A stretch of DNA of 64,000 nucleotides from Bacteroidetes bacterium UBA2475 (GTDB lineage: Bacteria > Bacteroidota > Bacteroidia > B-17B0 > Aurantibacillaceae). Every line of letters starts with the position of its first letter. The first letter of the stretch is position 1. The stretch lies in NCBI GenBank assembly GCA_002342065.1, contig DDPF01000013.1:1-64000 (forward strand), in the 5' to 3' direction. Below are positions 40,419 through 48,965 of this stretch, piece by piece. The position numbers and the translations under genes were made by a program. The notes under the pieces are model-generated. The model was not told the DNA's origin, ran no database searches, and was given only the letters and a program-made list of their open reading frames with translations.

Positions 40419-42512
40419 TTAATTTATAACAGGGAGCAAACCGTAGGTTTTTCCGAGTTCAAGCATTTGAGTTGTAAAATCTTTTGGGTATTCGATCTTC
40501 ACATCAATTATCTTATCGCCTTCCATTACAGGAACCAATTTAGGCTGAATAAAGCCTGCGTACGGCGCAATATTTAAGTGCGAATAACGCTCTAAGATCT
40601 CTTTATGTAAGGTAGGGTCTACTTTTACACCATAATTTTCAATAAGGTCGTGGCCGGCTTTATAATCACCCTGCGATTTTACACGTTGGATCTCTTTTAA
40701 AAGCTCTCCAAATAAAACACGAAGTTTATTATAATCGTTTACCACAAAATAGGTCTTTCCATTTTCTACTTTTTTCTCAACAACGTTATCTTTAGCGCCT
40801 TTTTCAACCACCCAGGCAGCCACCATTTTACGGTTACGCATATGTGCTTCTTCAATTTCTTTGCCTGGTTTAATACGCGATAATTGTACAATTAAACCTT
40901 TAGTGATATACTCGTCATAAGCAGCTTTACCACATTCTAAATTTGGCATAACACCTAATTCAACCAATTTTGGATCTAATAAATAATAAAGTGCTACTAA
41001 ATCTGCACGACCTTCCTCTAAGGCACTGGCGTAGTTCTTAAGAGTTTCTGCCGGTTGGCCAACACCTTCTTCAATAACACCGCTGGCATGGCCAATAACC
41101 TCATGCATATCTGTATGTAATTTATCAGCTAAAGAAGCATACTCTTTTACCCGCGCTTTTATCTCGTCGTTATAATAAAATTCGTTTACAACATTTGAAC
41201 CTGCGGCCTGGTCATAAGCTTCAACTATGTTACCAAGATTTACAGATTTACTCCCTTTTGTTTCCCTTATCCATTCGTTGTTTGGAAGGTTAATACCAAT
41301 TGGCGTGCTTGGTGATGAATCCCCGCTTTCAACTACAGCATTAATTACTTTTGCCGAAATTCCTTTTACATTTTTCTTTTTGTGTTGAGGCAATAATGGA
41401 GAATTATCTTCGAACCATTGTGCATTTTTACCAATAGTAGCAATACGTTTACTGGCTTCAAAATCTTTAACCGAAACAACAGATTCAAACGAACCTTTTT
41501 TTCCTAAAGGATCCTGGTACACTTCAATAAAACCGTTAACAACGTCTACAGCGCTTGCTGTATCCTGTACCCAGGCAATGTTGTATTCGTCAAAATCAAC
41601 TAAATTACCGCTTCTGTAAAACTTAACCAGTTTTTCAAGTGCTGTTCTTTGCGCATCATTTTCAGCAACAGTCTGTGCTTTTTCTAACCAATAAACAATT
41701 TTTTCGATAGAGGCAGAATACATGCCACCAACCTTCCAAACCTTTTCAACTATCTTTCCATTTTCTTTTACCAGCTTAGAGTTTAAGCCGTACATTGGTT
41801 TTGTAGGATTTGCTTTATCTACTTGCGCGGTATAAAAAGCATCAGCTTCTTTTTGTGTAACGCCTTCATAAAAATTTATAGCAGATGACTTAACAAGATC
41901 TGTTTTAGAATCGAGACTAACTTTTTTAGATGCAATTTTTGGATCGAAAATCTGCGTTGCGATATTATTTAAGAAATTCGTTTTTGTTTCGCCGCTTAAT
42001 AGTGGAAGAAAAGCCGCATCTAATTCATTAGCTTCTTCTAAAAAGAATTCTTTAGTACACTCAGGCATTATTTTATCCATGTTGTAGTGGTGGTGAATAC
42101 CGTTACTGAACCAAACGCGCTTAGCGTAAACAAGCAATTTTTGATATTGTTCTTCGTCGCCGCCAGTCTTATGGTTGGCTACGATAGCCTCTAATGTTTT
42201 ACGAATAGCTAGATTGTATTTGTAGTTTTGATCATAAATAATATCACGGCCACTTAAAGCAGCTTCGTATAAATAATATAATAATGTTTTTGTTTGAAGG
42301 GGGATCTGGTCAAAATCCTTCACGTTATACCTCAACACACGCAGATCGGCAAATTGCTCGGTAACATATTCAAATTTCTCTTCCGTGGTCGGCGCGATAG
42401 ATTCAATGGTATCTTTTTTAGCCTTCGCTTCAAGATTATTTAATTCGTTATCTGACGAATGACAAGCGCTTAATACAAGACAGCAGGCAGCAATTTTAAT
42501 ATAATTGTTCAT
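40419..42512 (-). CDS. Dipeptidyl peptidase III, lipoprotein form (M49)
   Basis: 697 residues. It is a zinc exopeptidase releasing dipeptides from peptide N-termini. The diagnostic M49 motif HEVIGH is at residues 470-475 (HTDMHEVIGHASG), with the second zinc motif in ALEEGRADLVALYYL about 30 residues later. The N-terminus MNNYIKIAACCLVLSACHSSDNE is a lipoprotein signal (LSAC), so it is anchored in the envelope, unlike the cytosolic eukaryotic enzymes; this is usual in Bacteroidota. It probably feeds oligopeptide use. Single-gene unit. Confidence 0.95.
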   Translation of the reverse strand: MNNYIKIAACCLVLSACHSSDNELNNLEAKAKKDTIESIAPTTEEKFEYVTEQFADLRVLRYNVKDFDQIPLQTKTLLYYLYEAALSGRDIIYDQNYKYNLAIRKTLEAIVANHKTGGDEEQYQKLLVYAKRVWFSNGIHHHYNMDKIMPECTKEFFLEEANELDAAFLPLLSGETKTNFLNNIATQIFDPKIASKKVSLDSKTDLVKSSAINFYEGVTQKEADAFYTAQVDKANPTKPMYGLNSKLVKENGKIVEKVWKVGGMYSASIEKIVYWLEKAQTVAENDAQRTALEKLVKFYRSGNLVDFDEYNIAWVQDTASAVDVVNGFIEVYQDPLGKKGSFESVVSVKDFEASKRIATIGKNAQWFEDNSPLLPQHKKKNVKGISAKVINAVVESGDSSPSTPIGINLPNNEWIRETKGSKSVNLGNIVEAYDQAAGSNVVNEFYYNDEIKARVKEYASLADKLHTDMHEVIGHASGVIEEGVGQPAETLKNYASALEEGRADLVALYYLLDPKLVELGVMPNLECGKAAYDEYITKGLIVQLSRIKPGKEIEEAHMRNRKMVAAWVVEKGAKDNVVEKKVENGKTYFVVNDYNKLRVLFGELLKEIQRVKSQGDYKAGHDLIENYGVKVDPTLHKEILERYSHLNIAPYAGFIQPKLVPVMEGDKIIDVKIEYPKDFTTQMLELGKTYGLLPVIN

Positions 42513-42593
42513 AGTGTTTGAAATAGGGTGTAAGATTACATTTTATTTACATTTTTTGCAAAAAAATGTGTTCGACGGTAGTAATAGAAAAAC

Positions 42594-43829
42594 CTAAATT
42601 TTAATGTCCTTGGGGTAACAAATAAAATGTTTGGTTACGGTGGTGCTAAGGCTTTGTATGTTAAGCTGATCGCTGGCTTCAGCCACATCTACCAATTTAC
42701 CATTACCCATTAAAATATTGATGTTAAAATTTGTTGCGTTGTACGCACTGTTATTCACCGTATCGGTAAATACAAAATACGACGCTTCTTTACGGGTAAT
42801 TTTATATTGTTCGCACACTTTTTCAACTAATTTGTTCTTAAAAGAAGTTGCAATAGCTGTATTTTGGATTTCTACTTTATATAATTTTCTGTCTAACAGG
42901 TTTGAGCATAATTTGCTTAAGATCTTATCTTCATGTTCTGTCCAAACCTTAATAGATGTTACAATATCATTATCATCCAGTTTCGAGAATTTATCTAATA
43001 ACGAACCGTCTTTTTCAAAATCCGTTTCTCTAAAATCGTTTTCTAAAAATAACACTAGTGTAGGTGTGCCAAATAGTTTTTTGCCTTGCGCAGATAATTC
43101 TTTGGCGCGTTTTAAAATATTTACCAATAACGTTTCGGCGCTTAGGACGGTTTTGTGTAAATACACCTGCCAGTACATTAACCGGCGGGCAATTAAAAAT
43201 TTCTCAATGCTGTAAATGGCCTTATTTTCAACTACCAGTTCGTTATTTACCACATTCAGCATTTTTATGATCCTATCGCTGCTAATAACACCTTCGCTTA
43301 CACCGGTAAAAAAACTATCGCGCTTTAAATAATCAAGTCGGTCCATATCCAATTGCGAACTTACCAACTGGTGTAAAAATTGTTTTTTGTATTTATCGTT
43401 AAAGATCTTAATGGCCAGGCTTAATTTACCTTTAAATTCTTTGTTCAACTTATCCATAAACAAGCTGCTAAGTGTTTCGTGGTTAATGCCTTTTACAATG
43501 CTGTGTTCTAAGGCGTGAGAAAAAGGACCGTGACCAATATCGTGCAATAAAATTGCTATTAAAACCGCTTTTTCTTCTTCATCGGTTATTGTAATTTCTT
43601 TTTGCCTCAATGTTAGTACTGCTTCCTGCATTAAATGCATAGCACCAATAGCGTGATGGAACCTGGTGTGTAGTGCGCCGGGATAAACTAAATTGGTTAA
43701 ACCTAATTGTTTTATACGACGTAAACGTTGAAAATAAGGATGGTTAAGCAGATCGTAAATTAATTCGTTAGGTATGGTAACAAAACCATAAATAGGGTCG
43801 TTAATTATTTTACGTTTATTTATTGGCAT
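42594..43829 (-). CDS. HD-domain phosphohydrolase (dGTPase-like / SAMHD1-like)
   Basis: 411 residues. N-terminal HD domain: INDPIYGFVTIPNELIYDLLNHPYFQRLRRIKQLGLTNLVYPGALHTRFHHAIGAMHLM, then LIAILLHDIGHGPFSHALEHS (HD motif), VSSQLDMDRLDYLKRDSFFTGVSEGVI and RRLMYWQVYLHKTVLSAETLL. It resembles bacterial dNTP triphosphohydrolases. The C-terminal 120 residues are variable. It is divergent from porX, an arrangement I have seen in other Bacteroidota. The substrate is not proven by sequence. Confidence 0.9.
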   Translation of the reverse strand: MPINKRKIINDPIYGFVTIPNELIYDLLNHPYFQRLRRIKQLGLTNLVYPGALHTRFHHAIGAMHLMQEAVLTLRQKEITITDEEEKAVLIAILLHDIGHGPFSHALEHSIVKGINHETLSSLFMDKLNKEFKGKLSLAIKIFNDKYKKQFLHQLVSSQLDMDRLDYLKRDSFFTGVSEGVISSDRIIKMLNVVNNELVVENKAIYSIEKFLIARRLMYWQVYLHKTVLSAETLLVNILKRAKELSAQGKKLFGTPTLVLFLENDFRETDFEKDGSLLDKFSKLDDNDIVTSIKVWTEHEDKILSKLCSNLLDRKLYKVEIQNTAIATSFKNKLVEKVCEQYKITRKEASYFVFTDTVNNSAYNATNFNINILMGNGKLVDVAEASDQLNIQSLSTTVTKHFICYPKDIKI

Positions 43830-43915
43830 TAGGTTTGATAACTTATAATTAAAATTCGTTAAATTAAATAATACAGCTAAATTTAATACGTTATTTGTAA
43901 TAAACCGCTATTTAT

Positions 43916-45472
43916 ATGGACAAAATTAAAATTCTTTGGGCAGATGACGAGATAAATCTCTTAAAACCACACATATTATTTTTAAATGATAAAGGTTACG
44001 AAGTAATAACGGCTATGAGTGGGGATGAGGCCCTGGATATTGTAAAAGAAAATAAAGGATTACACGCTGTTTTGTTAGATGAGAACATGCCCGGACTTTC
44101 GGGCTTAGATACATTATTAAAAATAAAACAGGTTAATAACGATCTGCCGGTAGTGATGATCACCAAAAGTGAGGAAGAGCACATTATGAATGAGGCAATT
44201 GGGGGAAAAATTGCCGATTACCTTATTAAACCTGTAAATCCAAACCAAATACTACTATCGCTTAAAAAAGCATTAGACAATAAACGTTTAGTGAGCGAAA
44301 AAACAAATACCGATTACCGTAAAGAATTCGGACAAATTGGTATGACCATTAACGATAACCTAAGCTGGCAGGAGTGGATAGAGGTTTATAAAAAGATTAT
44401 TTATTGGGAACTGGAAATGGACAAACTGCAGGATAAAAGCATGCTGGACGTTTTAAAAATGCAGAAGTCAGATGCCAATGCTCAGTTCTTTAAATTTGTT
44501 GAGAAAAATTATATTGGTTGGGTAAATGGTAAAACCCCTAATCCGCCAACGATGAGCCATACGCTCTTTAAAAATAAATTCGCAAAAGAGTTAGTAAAAG
44601 ATGAGCCTGTATTTTTAATTGTAATAGATAATTTACGTTTAGATCAGTGGAAAGTTATTCAGCCTATCATTCAGGATTATTATCATGTAGAAAGTGAAGA
44701 AGCATTTTTTAGTATTTTACCTACAGCTACACAATACTCGCGTAATGCTATCTTCAGCGGTTTGTTGCCAAGCGAGATGGAAAAAATGTTTCCTAATTTT
44801 TGGTTGAATGATGAAGAAGAGGGTGGAAAGAATTTACACGAAGAGGCTTTTTTACAAGCGCAATTAAAACGTTTAAATAAAGATATTAAAATAAGTTATA
44901 ACAAGATCACCAATTTTAATGCCGGCAAAAAACTATCCGATAACTTAAGTAATTTATTACAAAATAAATTAAACGTTATCGTTTATAATTTTGTAGATAT
45001 GCTAAGTCATGCCCGTACTGAGATGGAAGTAATTCGTGAGTTGGCCGAGAACGAAACGTCGTATCGTAGTATTACACATAGTTGGTTTGAGCACTCGCCG
45101 TTATTGGATATTATTAAACAATTAGCGGCCAAAAAAATAAAGGTGGTTATTACAACCGATCATGGCACAGTGCATGTAAAAGAGCCTACTAAAATTTTAG
45201 GCGATAAAAATGTCAATACCAATTTGCGTTACAAGCAGGGTAAGGCTTTAGAATATAATTATAAAGAAGTATTTGAGATCAAAAATCCTTCCGATGCTTT
45301 TTTACCGGTGCAGCACCCAAGCTCGCGCTTTGTTTTTGCGCGTGAAGACAGGTTCTTTGCTTATCCAAATAACTTTAACCATTACGTAAATTATTATAAA
45401 AATACATTTCAGCATGGCGGCGTAAGTCTGGAAGAGATCATTATTCCGTATATAGTTTTAACAGCTAAATAG
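43916..45472 (+). CDS. porX: PorX: response regulator with PglZ (alkaline-phosphatase-fold) effector
   Basis: 518 residues. Receiver domain 1-125 (ILWADDEINLL, phospho-acceptor Asp55 in VLLDENMPG, VVMITKS, DYLIKPVNP). A three-helix linker follows, then a PglZ domain (about 210-518) with FLIVIDNLRLDQWKVIQPII, the nucleophile region SILPTATQYSRNAIFSG and metal-binding VVITTDHGTVHVKEPTK. PorX controls type IX secretion; in Porphyromonas it works with the kinase PorY and the sigma factor SigP, and the PglZ part is a zinc-dependent phosphodiesterase-like enzyme. porX followed by tsaE (17 bases) is a conserved order. It fits the T9SS cargo genes found in the window. Confidence 0.93.
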   Translation: MDKIKILWADDEINLLKPHILFLNDKGYEVITAMSGDEALDIVKENKGLHAVLLDENMPGLSGLDTLLKIKQVNNDLPVVMITKSEEEHIMNEAIGGKIADYLIKPVNPNQILLSLKKALDNKRLVSEKTNTDYRKEFGQIGMTINDNLSWQEWIEVYKKIIYWELEMDKLQDKSMLDVLKMQKSDANAQFFKFVEKNYIGWVNGKTPNPPTMSHTLFKNKFAKELVKDEPVFLIVIDNLRLDQWKVIQPIIQDYYHVESEEAFFSILPTATQYSRNAIFSGLLPSEMEKMFPNFWLNDEEEGGKNLHEEAFLQAQLKRLNKDIKISYNKITNFNAGKKLSDNLSNLLQNKLNVIVYNFVDMLSHARTEMEVIRELAENETSYRSITHSWFEHSPLLDIIKQLAAKKIKVVITTDHGTVHVKEPTKILGDKNVNTNLRYKQGKALEYNYKEVFEIKNPSDAFLPVQHPSSRFVFAREDRFFAYPNNFNHYVNYYKNTFQHGGVSLEEIIIPYIVLTAK

Positions 45473-45489
45473 CTTTAAAACTTCTTATT

Positions 45490-45918
45490 ATGAACTCAAC
45501 ATTAAACATAACGGTTACCGATCAAAACGAGCTTAAGACCGGCCTTGCAAAATATATACTGGAATTGTATGGTGATTACAAGATCATTCTTTGCGATGCA
45601 CCAATGGGAGCAGGCAAAACAACGCTTATAAAAGAGTTTTGCACTGTGCTGGGAAGTACCGATAATTTTAGTAGCCCAACTTATTCTATTGTAAACGAAT
45701 ATACTTATCCGGGTGGTAAGATCTATCATTTTGACCTATACCGTTTAAAGAATAAAGAAGAACTGTTAGACCTTGGCATTGAGGAGTATCTTGACTCAGG
45801 GCATTATTGCATTTTTGAGTGGCCTGAGCTGGTAATAGATATGATTAAGATCAGGTACAAGAAAATTGAGATAGAAGTGAACGGAAATATTCGTTATCTT
45901 CGCATCATCAATAAGTAA
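45490..45918 (+). CDS. tsaE: tRNA threonylcarbamoyladenosine biosynthesis ATPase TsaE
   Basis: 142 residues. TsaE is the ATPase that drives the TsaBD complex, which makes t6A37 of tRNAs decoding ANN codons. Walker A in CDAPMGAGKTTLIKEFC, then FSSPTYSIVNEYTYPGGKIYHFDLYRLKNKEELLDLGIEEYL and CIFEWPEL, all TsaE hallmarks. It is slightly short of 150 residues but complete. It is in one unit with porX upstream and a barrel protein 5 bases downstream. Confidence 0.94.
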   Translation: MNSTLNITVTDQNELKTGLAKYILELYGDYKIILCDAPMGAGKTTLIKEFCTVLGSTDNFSSPTYSIVNEYTYPGGKIYHFDLYRLKNKEELLDLGIEEYLDSGHYCIFEWPELVIDMIKIRYKKIEIEVNGNIRYLRIINK

Positions 45919-45923
45919 GTTTA

Positions 45924-46751
45924 ATGCGTTATTTTTATTTCCTGTTTCTTTTTGTGGGAATCCTTTTTACCGGATCTTCACAAACAGACTCTTTAAAAAA
46001 GAAAAATAAACAATGGTATTTTTCCTGGGGCTATACGCGCGCGGCCTACACTAAAAGCGATCTTCATTTCCAGAATAATTCAAATAAATATAACGAGTTT
46101 ACAGGTAAAACCGATAATTATGCTTTTACTGTGTACGATGCTGTAGCGCAAGATAGACCTGATTTTCATCAGATCTCTGATATTATAAATATTACTATTC
46201 CGCAATTTGTAACAAGGCTGGGATATAGTTTTAACAACAAATGGGGCATTGAAATAAATTACGATCATACTAAATATGTTGTAAACGATTATCAAAAAGT
46301 ACGAGTAAAGGGTCATGTAAATAATAATTATTTTGATCAGGATACAATTTTAGATCCATCTAATTTCCTTCATTTTGAGCATACTGACGGTGCCAATTTT
46401 TGGATGATAAATGCAGTAAGAAAAATAAGTTTATTAAAACCTAATAAGAATTTTGAAGCTTCGTGGGTATTAAAGCCCGGAGCAGGAATTGTTTTTCCAA
46501 GAACAGATGTGACGTTGTTTGGCGAGAGGTTAAATAACGATTGGCATGTTGCCGGTTGGATAGTTGGATTTGAAAGCGGTTTAAGAATGGAATTTTTTAA
46601 ACATGGCTTTTTTGAGTTTGTTGGTAAAGGTTCTTATGCCGATTACGTAAATAGTTTGGTATTAGGTAAAGGTAATGGTAAAGTAAGACATCATTTTTTT
46701 GCAGGACAGCTAACCGCTACCATTGGAATAAAAATAGACACTAAGAAATAG
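45924..46751 (+). CDS. Secreted/outer-membrane barrel-like protein, unknown
   Basis: 275 residues: signal peptide MRYFYFLFLFVGILFTGSSQ, then strands WYFSWGYTRAAYTKSDLHFQ, FVTRLGYSFNNKWGIEINYDHTKY, FEASWVLKPGAGIVFPRTDVTLFG, GWIVGFESGLRMEFFKHGFFEFVGKGSYADYVN and the final LTATIGIKIDTKK. The histidine-rich, aromatic strands suit an outer-membrane barrel. No family name is given with confidence. It starts 5 bases after tsaE. Confidence 0.75.
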   Translation: MRYFYFLFLFVGILFTGSSQTDSLKKKNKQWYFSWGYTRAAYTKSDLHFQNNSNKYNEFTGKTDNYAFTVYDAVAQDRPDFHQISDIINITIPQFVTRLGYSFNNKWGIEINYDHTKYVVNDYQKVRVKGHVNNNYFDQDTILDPSNFLHFEHTDGANFWMINAVRKISLLKPNKNFEASWVLKPGAGIVFPRTDVTLFGERLNNDWHVAGWIVGFESGLRMEFFKHGFFEFVGKGSYADYVNSLVLGKGNGKVRHHFFAGQLTATIGIKIDTKK

Positions 46752-46757
46752 TTTTTA

Positions 46758-47138
46758 TTAAGCTTTAATGGGAACCATTTTAAAGCTAAGGTCAACCACA
46801 GATTGGTAATCTTCACCGGCCTCTAACATATCATCATCATCATCTTCGTAAACCCAGTTAACGGTAACGGCACTGCCGCCCCTGTTTATCGTTTCAAGTT
46901 TTTTGAAAATATCTAAAATTCTTTTTGATGAGCTGGTATTAAAATAACGCATGTTAAAAGTAACAGTGGTAGTAGGTTGTGGCGAAGCTGCATACTCCTC
47001 CATAGCCGCTAATAATGGTTTGTAAAAATCAACTGAATTTTCAGGGATAGAATTACCTGAAACATGTAGCTCTCCTTTTGTCAGATCGAATTTAATTGTT
47101 GGGTTCTTTTGAGTCCCTTCAATTGCGTATTGGTCCAT
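46758..47138 (-). CDS. SiaC-like regulatory phosphoprotein (DUF1987)
   Basis: 126 residues, MDQYAIEGTQKNPTIKFDLTKGELHVSGNSIPENSVDFYKPLLAAMEEYAA, then TVTFNMRYFNTSSSKRILDIFKKLETI, an STAS-like fold of the DUF1987 family. In Pseudomonas, SiaC cycles between phosphorylated and free forms under the kinase SiaB and the SpoIIE phosphatase SiaA, and activates a diguanylate cyclase. The NTSSSK stretch is the likely phosphorylation region. No kinase is adjacent. The only SpoIIE phosphatase in the window is the membrane one at 23900-25297. Its end is 6 bases from the preceding + strand gene. Confidence 0.85.
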   Translation of the reverse strand: MDQYAIEGTQKNPTIKFDLTKGELHVSGNSIPENSVDFYKPLLAAMEEYAASPQPTTTVTFNMRYFNTSSSKRILDIFKKLETINRGGSAVTVNWVYEDDDDDMLEAGEDYQSVVDLSFKMVPIKA

Positions 47139-47203
47139 GCTTAATTACTTTTTTTAAATTTTAATATGCAATATTACGAATTCCGTAAGATTGTCCTTAG
47201 CCA

Positions 47204-47291
47204 GAGTTCATAGCCTTTATAAATTTCTAATGTCAGTTAGCTATGAATTTGAAATTTACAAAGCTCCCGTTAAAAGGAATGCTATGAACTC
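47204..47291. repeat. Nested inverted repeat in the gap before the SiaC-like gene
   Basis: Perfect outer arms GAGTTCATAGC (47204-47214) and GCTATGAACTC (47281-47291). Inside are TAAATTTC and GAAATTTA, so the whole 88 bases can form a two-part stem. It lies in the 223-base gene-free gap 47139-47361, where I see nothing else. Confidence 0.65.
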
Positions 47292-47361
47292 AAGTACTAA
47301 GGCATGAACAAGATATAAAAAATTAATTTAAATAAACACATAAAGTTTTTCACAAAATGGC

Positions 47362-48009
47362 TTAGCCGATCTTTATTTTTTTGCCCATATGTTTGGGTTT
47401 TGTGTTTAACACGTAAAGGTCTAAAATACATTTAGTTCGGGAAAAAAATTCCCTGATCTTTATTTTTGTGGTTTGTTGTGTAGTTACTTTGGTAGCGTTA
47501 TATCCAAAGGCCGTTAGTCCTATTTTATTAGCAATATAAACAGCCCGCGCATTATGAAACTCCTGTGAAATAATAATAACGCTATCCTGTCCAAAGATCT
47601 CCTTACATCTTACCATACTATCAAAAGTTCTTAAGCCCGCATAATCTAAAACCATACAGGAATCGGGGATGCCAACTTTTAATAAAGCATCGTGCATATC
47701 TTTGGGTTCGTTGTATTCGTTAACACGGTTATCGCCACTTAAAATTAAATAGCTTACTTTTTTTGAATCGAACAATTTTTTAGCAGCCTGTATGCGATAT
47801 GCAAAATATAAATTCTTTGTACCGTTCCTTAGTAAACGCGAAGTGCCTAATACAATGCCCACTTTTGTTTTTGGTATTGTTTTAACCGAATCATGCAGTT
47901 GTGCTTTAGTGCTTTTTGCAATCGCCATGTGGCATACAGAGCAGGTAAGAATAATTGCTAAAGCAGAATAAAATAGGATCTTGAATAAATTTTTTAGTAG
48001 AAAGATCAT
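47362..48009 (-). CDS. SanA/YdcF-like DUF218 membrane protein
   Basis: 215 residues. One N-terminal membrane helix (LFKILFYSALAIILTCSVCHMAIA), then the DUF218 core VGIVLGTSRLLRNGTKNLYFAYRIQAAKKLFDSKKVSYLILSGDNRVNEYNEPKDMHDALLKVGIPDSCMVLDYAGLRTFDSMVRCKEIFGQDSVIIISQEFHNARAVYIAN. This matches SanA, an inner-membrane protein important for the envelope barrier to vancomycin at high temperature in enterics. The exact reaction is unknown. The gap to the UbiA gene upstream is 3 bases, so co-transcription is likely. Confidence 0.9.
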   Translation of the reverse strand: MIFLLKNLFKILFYSALAIILTCSVCHMAIAKSTKAQLHDSVKTIPKTKVGIVLGTSRLLRNGTKNLYFAYRIQAAKKLFDSKKVSYLILSGDNRVNEYNEPKDMHDALLKVGIPDSCMVLDYAGLRTFDSMVRCKEIFGQDSVIIISQEFHNARAVYIANKIGLTAFGYNATKVTTQQTTKIKIREFFSRTKCILDLYVLNTKPKHMGKKIKIG

Positions 48010-48012
48010 GGT

Positions 48013-48879
48013 TTAGCTTCTAAAAAAAAGATCACTACAAACAAAAACGCAAAATACCACACTGGCAATACCATTAGTTGTACCAAATGCAAGATTAACT
48101 TTACTTAGATCGTTTGGTTTAATAATTATATGCTGGTAAATTAATAGACCAATAAAAGCCGTCATGCCAATAATGTATAACCAACCAAAATGACCATAAA
48201 AATAAATTCCAATAACTATTAATGCCGCAATTGCATGAAACGTTTCCGAAAGTCGTAACGCATTTTTGCGGCCAAGATAAACAGGAATGGATTTTAAATT
48301 TTCGCTTTTATCAAATTCATCATCCTGTAAAGCAAAAATAATATCAAAACCACTTACCCAAAAAAGCACTACAACACTTACTAATACTGGCAATAAGGCA
48401 AATTGTTCGGTTAATGCTATATACGCGCCAATAGGGGCAAGCGAGAGACCCACACCTAAAATTAAATGGCAAAGTGCTGTAAAACGTTTGGTATAACTAT
48501 AACCTAAAATTACCATTAACGCTACGGGTGATAAATAAAAACATAATTTGTTTATTAAAAATGAGGAGACAACAAAACCAACACAGCAAATAATTGTAAA
48601 TAACAAAGCAGAGCTTGGCGAAATTTTACCGGCGGGTATCTCACGAATAACAGTACGAGGATTTTTTCCGTCAAATTTTCTGTCAATGTAACGATTAAAA
48701 GCCATAGCAGCACTGCGGGCAAAAACCATACACAGAATTACCAACAGCAATTTTTGCCAACTAAAAACAGCGTTTCCTGAGTTTATTGCTAAACAAAAAC
48801 CAATTAAAGCAAAGGGTAAAGCAAAAATAGTGTGGCTAAATTTTATTAAAGAAAGATATTTGTTTATAGTTGAGAACAT
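48013..48879 (-). CDS. UbiA-family prenyltransferase (4-hydroxybenzoate / menaquinone-precursor type)
   Basis: 288 residues from ATG 48879 (MFSTINKYLSLIKFSHTIFALPFALIGF); the longer frame to 48930 runs through a palindromic repeat. An eight- to nine-helix membrane protein with the two Asp-rich motifs: NRYIDRKFDGKNPRT and LQDDEFDKSENLKSIP. It attaches a polyprenyl chain to an aromatic acid. Bacteroidota make menaquinone, so it may be the futalosine-pathway prenyltransferase MqnP rather than UbiA; no other quinone gene is nearby to decide. Confidence 0.88.
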   Translation of the reverse strand: MFSTINKYLSLIKFSHTIFALPFALIGFCLAINSGNAVFSWQKLLLVILCMVFARSAAMAFNRYIDRKFDGKNPRTVIREIPAGKISPSSALLFTIICCVGFVVSSFLINKLCFYLSPVALMVILGYSYTKRFTALCHLILGVGLSLAPIGAYIALTEQFALLPVLVSVVVLFWVSGFDIIFALQDDEFDKSENLKSIPVYLGRKNALRLSETFHAIAALIVIGIYFYGHFGWLYIIGMTAFIGLLIYQHIIIKPNDLSKVNLAFGTTNGIASVVFCVFVCSDLFFRS

Positions 48880-48890
48880 ATTAAAATGTA

Positions 48891-48960
48891 AGATGTAAGA
48901 TGTAAGATGTAATAGGGGAGTAACACACATTTTCCATATTCCCTTTTACATTTTCCATAA
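48891..48960. repeat. Intergenic imperfect palindrome, family A copy 3
   Basis: Begins with a tandem run of TAAGATG units (48895-48910), then TAATAGGGGAGTAACACACA and TTTTCCATATTCCCTTTTACATTTTCC split by short gaps. Same vocabulary and layout as the elements at 1597-1663 and 15296-15353. It lies between the glycosyl-phosphotransferase stop and the UbiA start. Confidence 0.5.
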
Positions 48961-48965
48961 TTAAA

